NCBI GenBank assembly: GCA_030148625.1
Contig: JASBTC010000345.1
Span: 1-27,972 of the forward strand
DNA length: 27,972 nucleotides
Source of the DNA: Sphingobium sp.
GTDB lineage: Bacteria > Pseudomonadota > Alphaproteobacteria > Sphingomonadales > Sphingomonadaceae
Direction of reading: 5' to 3'
Both the position numbers and the translations under genes were made by a program. Below are positions 23,639-27,972 of the stretch, piece after piece. Positions within the stretch are counted from its first letter, which is position 1; every line of letters starts with the position of its first letter. The notes below the pieces were generated by a model, which was not told where the DNA came from, did no database searches, and was given only the letters and a program-made list of their open reading frames with translations.

Positions 23639-24859
23639 TCAACCGGCAAAGCGATAGGGGCTGAAACAGCCGGCGTCGGGATCGGGCGCGCCCGACAGAT
23701 CGGCCGCGATGATCTCCGCCGCCAGCCCGGCAAAGGCGATGCCGTTGCCGCCGAAACCCGCCGCGATCCACAGATGTTCGGCATTGGCGGCACGGCCGAT
23801 CGCGGGCAGACCGTCGGGCGACGCGCCGAAGGTCGCGGCCCAGCCCCGATCGACCGCGATCGGCCCCGATCCAAGCATCGCCTGCAGCTTTGCCGAGATG
23901 AGTCCCGCCTTTGCCTCGATCAGCGCGTCGCGGCGAACGGGATCGTGGAAATCCTCGTCCTCGCCGCCCGCGACGATACGGCCGTCGGCTGTGGTACGGA
24001 CATAGAGATAGGGATCGGCGGCTTCCCAGATCATCGCATTCTCGCGCCACAGCGGCGCCAGCCCCGGTGCGCTGGCAAAGGCGAAGCTGGAGAGCAGCGA
24101 GAAATCCGCGGGCAGGAACATCCGCGCCCGCTCATAACCGCCGGCAAGGATCGCGGCCTTCGCCACAAGCCTTGCGCCATCGCCCAGGATCAGCGCGATC
24201 CCGTCGGAATGCTGTTCGAGCGCAACCACGTCGCGCGGATAGCAAAGTGCTGCGCCGCGCGACTTTGCGAGATCGAGCAAGCCGTGGGTCAGCGCGACCG
24301 GATCGACCTCGAACCCGCCGGTCGACACCAGCCCCGCGCGCGGCGCGATGCCGAAGCGGTCCGCGACCGCCCCGGCGTCCATAAAGGCGCTTGGCAGGCC
24401 GTGGGCGCGATGCATCGCGCCCTCCTCGGCCAGCGCTTCGGCGTCGAGCAACGTGCCTTCCAGATACAGAGTCGGCCGATCGACCCGGGCGCATTCAATG
24501 CCCAGCGCATCGATCCGTTCGCCCAGCGCCCGCACCGCCCCATGGACGCGGATCCAGCGACGCGCGGCCTCCGGCTCGCCGATCCTTCGCGACAAATGGA
24601 TCAGCGGGACGTCCATGGCCCACATCAGTTCCGCGGTGGACGCGCCGGTGCTGCCATGGCCCGAGGCGCGCCTGTCGAGCAGGACGACGCGATGCCCATC
24701 GGCGCTCAGCCGTTCGGCGAGGATCGATCCCATGATTCCCGATCCAACGATCGCGATATCGGCGGTGTCGGGAAGCGGATCGGCGGGTGGCGCAGGCCGA
24801 TCGCGCGGTTGCCAGACCGGATCGCCACCGCGAAGGTCGTGATGCTCGGTCAGGTCCAT
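23639..24859 (-). CDS. FAD-dependent oxidoreductase (DAO family)
   Basis: A 406-residue flavoenzyme of the D-amino-acid-oxidase/glycine-oxidase fold. After a 33-residue N-terminal extension (HHDLRGGDPVWQ) comes the dinucleotide-binding motif IVGSGIMGSILAERL with the closing acidic residue in LLDRR. A substrate/FAD domain follows, with AAILAGGYERA (about 255-265), then the C-terminal FAD segment WAATFGASPDGLPAIG and IAAGFGGNGIAFA. This HHDLRGGDPVW-type start is usual for oxidoreductases acting on amines or amino acids, but the substrate is unknown. No good ribosome site precedes it. It is third in the MarR-led minus-strand operon, 42 bases after the Pr6Pr gene. Confidence 0.85.
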   Translation of the reverse strand: MDLTEHHDLRGGDPVWQPRDRPAPPADPLPDTADIAIVGSGIMGSILAERLSADGHRVVLLDRRASGHGSTGASTAELMWAMDVPLIHLSRRIGEPEAARRWIRVHGAVRALGERIDALGIECARVDRPTLYLEGTLLDAEALAEEGAMHRAHGLPSAFMDAGAVADRFGIAPRAGLVSTGGFEVDPVALTHGLLDLAKSRGAALCYPRDVVALEQHSDGIALILGDGARLVAKAAILAGGYERARMFLPADFSLLSSFAFASAPGLAPLWRENAMIWEAADPYLYVRTTADGRIVAGGEDEDFHDPVRRDALIEAKAGLISAKLQAMLGSGPIAVDRGWAATFGASPDGLPAIGRAANAEHLWIAAGFGGNGIAFAGLAAEIIAADLSGAPDPDAGCFSPYRFAG

Positions 24860-24877
24860 CGGGAATTGAACCCCCGA

Positions 24878-24900
24878 CCCGGCCGAAAGGTTGCGCCGGG
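24878..24900 (-). other. GC-rich hairpin between the Pr6Pr and oxidoreductase genes
   Basis: CCCGGC (24878-24883) and GCCGGG (24895-24900) form a six-pair stem with an 11-base loop, starting one base after the Pr6Pr stop on the minus strand. There is no T-run, so it may reduce rather than stop read-through into the oxidoreductase gene. Confidence 0.3.
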
Positions 24901-24901
24901 T

Positions 24902-25525
24902 TCAGACGCGCTTGCGCGCCAGCCGGCCGTCGATCCACACCAGCACGAAGCCGACGACGAGAAAGCCGACGGCCATCGCCAGCGCATTCGTCAGCGTCGC
25001 ACCCCATCCGATCTGCGCGACGTTCATGAAGGGATAGGGATAGCGCCCCTCGATCGCACCCCGCACCAGCGCATAGCCGAAATACAGGACAGGAAGGCCG
25101 GCCCAGACGAACGGATCGCGCCGCGTCATCCCGCCCTTGGGGGCGAATAACAGCCAGTAAAGCGGCACGAGAACCGGCGTGACGCTGTGGAGCAGCAAGT
25201 CCGCCAGCGCGGCCCCGCCGCTCAATTCCAGCAATCCGCGCAACAACAGCGCATAGACCACGCCGACGAGCAGCATCGCGATCACCACCCCGCCGATCAG
25301 CACGGGTGCAGCGAAACCCTGCCTGCCGAGCGCGATCCCGGTCAGCACCATCGCCGCGAGCAGATTCGCGATGATCGTGAAGAAAAGCAGCATCGCCCAG
25401 ATCGCCCCCATTGCCGAACCCGCCAGGCCGATACTGGCATCGAGCTGCACCGCCATCCCGACCCAGCCGACCAGCGCGACCAGCCCCGCTGCCACTCTCC
25501 CGACGCCCGATCCCGTATCGATCAT
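24902..25525 (-). CDS. Pr6Pr family membrane protein
   Basis: A 207-residue integral membrane protein with six predicted helices. The segments FFTIIANLLAAMVLTG, LLHSVTPVLVPLYWLLFAPKG, YFGYALVRGAIEGRYPYPFMNV and a final VGFLVVGFVLVWIDGRLARK with a basic end match the Pr6Pr family, whose conserved His-Thr-Pro, PKG and RYPYPF residues are all present. Its function is not known. It starts inside the MarR stop (ATGA overlap), so its translation is coupled to the regulator and its expression is probably under MarR control. Confidence 0.82.
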   Translation of the reverse strand: MIDTGSGVGRVAAGLVALVGWVGMAVQLDASIGLAGSAMGAIWAMLLFFTIIANLLAAMVLTGIALGRQGFAAPVLIGGVVIAMLLVGVVYALLLRGLLELSGGAALADLLLHSVTPVLVPLYWLLFAPKGGMTRRDPFVWAGLPVLYFGYALVRGAIEGRYPYPFMNVAQIGWGATLTNALAMAVGFLVVGFVLVWIDGRLARKRV

Positions 25526-26028
25526 CGATCCTCTCCGTCATCGCCGTTGAGCGCGACCACATCGGGCATCCGCCCGAGCATAAGGCGCAGGAAAATGACG
25601 AGCTGCGCTTCCTCGTCCGCGCTGAAATCCTGAAGCAGCACACGGGCGCGCTCCAGCGCCACCGGCACCGCCCGATCCTGCAGCGCCGCGCCGCTGGCGG
25701 TCAGCGACCAGCGGCGATAGGCCGGGTGCCGATCGTCGGGCCGGCTGACCACCAGGTCCCGCGCTTCGAGCGCCTTCAGCGTCCGGCTGGTCGCCCCGGG
25801 ATCGAGCCCCATCACTTCGCAAAAGCGCTGGCCGAGAATGTCGGGTTCGACCGCGAGCATCGCCAGCACGCGGAATTCGGTGATGTTGAGCCCGAACCGC
25901 GCGCGATAGGCGGCCGAACCGCTCGAGGTCAGCTTGGTCGCGACGAAATTGATCAGCACGGAGACGGATCGATCCAGATCCATCGTCAACTGTGCAGGGT
26001 GCGCGCGCGGCGTATCGGTCTCGGTCAT
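25522..26028 (-). CDS. MarR family transcriptional regulator
   Basis: A 168-residue MarR-type winged helix regulator. Order of motifs: N-terminal helix (SVLINFVATKLTSSGSAAYR), the lead ITEFRVLAMLAVEP, helix-turn-helix region GLDPGATSRTLKALEARDLV, the wing RPDDRHPAYRRWSLTASG and a C-terminal dimer helix. Such regulators usually bind palindromes between divergent genes and let go when an aromatic acid binds. The divergent P450 gene, and the perfect palindromes between the two starts, fit that. It overlaps the Pr6Pr gene downstream and is therefore probably autoregulated with it. Confidence 0.92.
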   Translation of the reverse strand: MTETDTPRAHPAQLTMDLDRSVSVLINFVATKLTSSGSAAYRARFGLNITEFRVLAMLAVEPDILGQRFCEVMGLDPGATSRTLKALEARDLVVSRPDDRHPAYRRWSLTASGAALQDRAVPVALERARVLLQDFSADEEAQLVIFLRLMLGRMPDVVALNGDDGEDR

Positions 26029-26076
26029 CGCGTCAGCCTACAATATGCCCGCCGCCTGCCAAATCGCGATTGCAGA

Positions 26077-26107
26077 TTGACATGTCATATTGACTTATCA
26101 ATATGAT
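26077..26107 (+). promoter_or_regulatory. P450 promoter with overlapping MarR-type palindromes
   Basis: TTGACA (26077-26082) is a perfect -35. The best -10 candidates are AATATG (26100-26105, 17-base spacing) or TATGAT (26102-26107, 19-base spacing). Two perfect palindromes overlay them: TGACATGTCA (26078-26087) on the -35, and CATATTGA-CTTA-TCAATATG (26086-26105) reaching the -10. A regulator bound here would block polymerase. A further CATATTG-type half-site, CAATATG, lies at 26041-26047 nearer marR. Confidence 0.65.
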
Positions 26108-26126
26108 CGCGCAGGAGACCCATGCA

Positions 26127-27344
26127 ATGCGATCCCCTTATGCGATCTATGACGGCGATCCGCCGCCCGGCGTGCCGGTGCTCGATATCGACCCGTTCGA
26201 CACGGCATATTTCGACGATCCCTATCCGGCGCAGGCGGCCATGCGCGCGGCGGGCCCCTATTTCTGGCTATCGCGCTACGGCATCGGTGCGGTGGCCCGC
26301 CACGACAGCGTCCGCACGGTGCTGACCGACTGGCAGAGCTATTGCTCCTCGCGCGGCGTCGGCATGGAAGATTTTGCGCGCCATGGCCGGTTCCGGCTGC
26401 GCAGCCTGATCCTCGAAGTCGATCCGCCCGAGCACGACGCTGCGCGCCGCGTGCTCAACCGCGTGCTATCACCCGCCGTACTGGCGAAACTTCGCGAGGA
26501 CTTCTTCGCGGCGGCGGACGACATGGTCGCCGACCTCGTCCGTCGCCGGACCTTCGACGCGATCGTCGATCTTGCGCGCGCCTATCCGCTGCGCGTCTTC
26601 CCCGATGCCGTCGGCATGGGCCCCGAAAATCGTGAGAAGCTGCTTCCCCATGCCGATGCGCTGTTCAACTCGTTCGGCCCACGCAATGCGCTGTTCCAGG
26701 CATCGACGGCGAAAGTGAATTTCGAATGGATCGAGGCGCAGGGCCATCGCGACCGGCTGGCAAACGGCGGTCTCGGCATGATGATCCATGAAGCGGCGGA
26801 TCGCGGCGAGATCGGCCGGACCGACGCGCCGATGCTGGTCCGGGCGCTGCTCCAGGCGGGGCTCGACACGACGATCAATTCGATCGCGGCGGCGGTCCAT
26901 GCACTGGCACGCTTCCCGGCCGAGTTCGACCGGCTGCGTGCCAGCCCCGAACTGGCCAGGAACGCGTTCGAGGAAGCGGTGCGTTTCGAATCCCCCGTCC
27001 AGACCTTTTTCCGCACCGCGACCCGCACCACCGAACTGGGCGGCCTGCCAGTGCGCGAAGGCGACAAGATCCTGATGTTCCTGGCCGCCGCCAATCGCGA
27101 CCCCGATGCCTGGGACGAACCCGACCGCTACGATATCGGCCGCCGCACGACCAACCATGTCGGCTTCGGCGCGGGCATCCATAGCTGTGTCGGCCGGCTG
27201 CTCGCCCGGATGGAGGGCGAAGCGGTGCTGGCCGCGTTGGCCAGCCGGGCACGCCGCATCGCCATCGCGGGCGAGCCGATGCGTCACTACAACAACACGA
27301 TCAGGAGCTGGTCGAGCCTGCCGGTGGAGGTGGTTGCAGCATAG
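26127..27344 (+). CDS. Cytochrome P450, CYP199-like
   Basis: A 405-residue soluble P450. The haem-thiolate loop is FGAGIHSCVGRL (Cys354). The helix-K ExxR is EAVR (283-286), followed by FESPVQTFFRT. Helix I has AGLDTT (244-249) with the acid-alcohol pair Asp247-Thr248. Long segments, such as CSSRGVG, NRVLSPA, FPDAVGM and IAAAVHALARFP, recall CYP199A enzymes of Rhodopseudomonas, which demethylate para-substituted benzoates. Residues equivalent to its carboxylate-binding Arg92, Ser95 and Arg243 seem kept (Arg90, Ser93, Arg239). ATG 26127 is chosen because AGGAG (26113-26117) precedes it and the earlier ATG 26103 lies within the palindrome. No ferredoxin or reductase gene is near, so redox partners must come from elsewhere. 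Confidence 0.88.
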   Translation: MRSPYAIYDGDPPPGVPVLDIDPFDTAYFDDPYPAQAAMRAAGPYFWLSRYGIGAVARHDSVRTVLTDWQSYCSSRGVGMEDFARHGRFRLRSLILEVDPPEHDAARRVLNRVLSPAVLAKLREDFFAAADDMVADLVRRRTFDAIVDLARAYPLRVFPDAVGMGPENREKLLPHADALFNSFGPRNALFQASTAKVNFEWIEAQGHRDRLANGGLGMMIHEAADRGEIGRTDAPMLVRALLQAGLDTTINSIAAAVHALARFPAEFDRLRASPELARNAFEEAVRFESPVQTFFRTATRTTELGGLPVREGDKILMFLAAANRDPDAWDEPDRYDIGRRTTNHVGFGAGIHSCVGRLLARMEGEAVLAALASRARRIAIAGEPMRHYNNTIRSWSSLPVEVVAA

Positions 27345-27359
27345 GGACGGAATCAATTC

Positions 27360-27379
27360 CCCTCCCGAACATGGGAGGG
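27360..27379 (-). terminator. Candidate terminator between the P450 and dinB genes
   Basis: CCCTCCC (27360-27366) and GGGAGGG (27373-27379) form a perfect seven-pair stem with a six-base loop. Read on the minus strand it follows the dinB stop by about 13 bases and is followed by GAATTGATT, a weak T-containing tail. On the plus strand it follows the P450 stop by 15 bases without a T-run. It may serve both convergent genes. Confidence 0.45.
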
Positions 27380-27391
27380 AAGAAGAGGGTT

Positions 27392-27972
27392 CTAAAGCGG
27401 CAGCGCCGGCTGGGCCGGCCCCTCCGCATCCTCCTCGACGATATTGGACAAAGTGACGCCGAGCAGCCGGATGCCCGGCAGGATCGCGGGGAGGTCATCG
27501 ACCAACCCGCGCGCCAGCGTCTCGATCATGTCGAGATCCCCGGTCGCGCCCGCCAGCGTGCGCGAGCGCGTCATCGAGCGGAAATCGGCATAGCGGACCT
27601 TGAGCGTCACCGTCCGTCCCCGCGCACCGGACCGCTCGATCCGCCGCGCCAGCGACTCCAATATCTCGCCAAGCGCGGCCTGCACCGCCGGCGGATCCAT
27701 CAGGTCGTTCGCAAAGGTCGTCTCGGCGCCGACCGATTTGAGCGGGCGGTCAGGCATGACCGGGCGATTGTCGATGCCCTGCGCGGCAAGATGGAAATAA
27801 TCGGCCCTGCTGCCGAAATGGCGGACGAGGAATTCGATGCCGCAGTCGCGCAGATCGGCGCCGGTGCGGATGCCGAGCCGTTCCATCTTCGCGGCGGTCA
27901 CCGGCCCGACGCCACGAAACCGCGAGACCGGAAGAGCCGCGACGAAGGCCGGCCCCATTTCGGGCGTGATGA
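27392..27972 (-). CDS. dinB: DNA polymerase IV (Y-family), C-terminal part
   Basis: About 193 residues of the C-terminal half of the translesion polymerase, whose N-terminal palm is beyond the right edge. The visible part starts within ITPEMGPAFVAALPV, then the helix-hairpin-helix of the thumb (FRGVGPVTAAKMERLGIRTG), and the little-finger domain opening at KSVGAETTFANDL and running to LLGVTLSNIVEED. The short acidic tail ending in QPALPL looks like the beta-clamp-binding motif (QxxLxL) of DinB, so the protein should bind the sliding clamp. Convergent with the P450 gene and separated from it by the terminator-like hairpin. Confidence 0.93.
   Translation of the reverse strand, partial: ITPEMGPAFVAALPVSRFRGVGPVTAAKMERLGIRTGADLRDCGIEFLVRHFGSRADYFHLAAQGIDNRPVMPDRPLKSVGAETTFANDLMDPPAVQAALGEILESLARRIERSGARGRTVTLKVRYADFRSMTRSRTLAGATGDLDMIETLARGLVDDLPAILPGIRLLGVTLSNIVEEDAEGPAQPALPL

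Noticed and set aside
24860..24882. tRNA T-arm-like sequence on the minus strand (GGGGGTTCAATTCCC)
   Set aside because: Only three of five T-stem pairs form, and no anticodon arm, D arm or acceptor stem can be built around it, so it is not a tRNA or a clear attachment-site fragment.
26103..26126. Earlier ATG for the P450 at 26103
   Set aside because: It has no ribosome site, lies inside the perfect palindrome and the -10 region, and adds eight residues not needed for the fold.

Overview
The window is a GC-rich, densely packed chromosomal stretch that looks like an alphaproteobacterium of the Sphingomonadaceae type. This rests on family content (UrcA, DUF6491, DUF4403, DUF2147, MipA/OmpV, a CYP199-like P450, AcvB/VirJ) and on codon bias. 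The GC-driven bias also produces very long antisense open frames that are not genes. No rRNA, tRNA, CRISPR array, prophage or insertion sequence was found, and no gene-free gap exceeds about 260 bases. Both ends cut through genes: an RND pump permease on the left and DNA polymerase IV on the right.

Layout. (1) 1-3214, minus: RND efflux permease start and its lipoprotein adaptor, then a DUF4403 lipoprotein. (2) 3320-4818, minus: an M20 amidohydrolase behind the broken C-terminal remnant of a sarcosine/N-methyltryptophan oxidase. (3) 4869-5732, plus: MipA/OmpV outer-membrane protein. (4) 5752-8011, minus: a SulP-STAS anion transporter overlapping a ParB-like (ParBc_2) gene. (5) 8073-13793, minus: the most coherent system in the window, DUF6491 - acvB - virJ-like - DUF2147 - mprF. 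The last four are joined by two ATGA overlaps and a 4-base gap. MprF makes and flips lysyl-phosphatidylglycerol; AcvB in Agrobacterium hydrolyses it. The operon therefore appears to encode synthesis and turnover of a cationic membrane lipid, with two extra envelope proteins of unknown role.

(6) 13794-14036 is a divergent control region with a 61-base nested inverted repeat. (7) 14037-17369, plus: a small secreted His-rich protein, then DUF1003 membrane protein - PDZ protein - OmpR-type regulator - HAMP histidine kinase, the last four overlapping or abutting. This looks like an envelope-sensing two-component unit. (8) 17380-18806: divergent UrcA and LysR genes. (9) 18828-19574: two small hypothetical genes around a perfect 30-base inverted repeat of REP type. 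(10) 19637-22141, minus: a 7TM-DISM GGDEF-EAL cyclic-di-GMP protein. (11) 22258-23626: DUF1772 membrane protein and a divergent NRDE/TANGO2 protein.

(12) 23639-27344: a MarR regulator heading a minus-strand operon (MarR - Pr6Pr membrane protein - FAD oxidoreductase), divergent from a CYP199-like cytochrome P450. They share a compact promoter with overlapping perfect palindromes, which suggests MarR control of both directions by an aromatic acid or related ligand. (13) 27392-27972, minus: C-terminal part of dinB.

All family assignments come from reading motifs by eye; no database search was possible.
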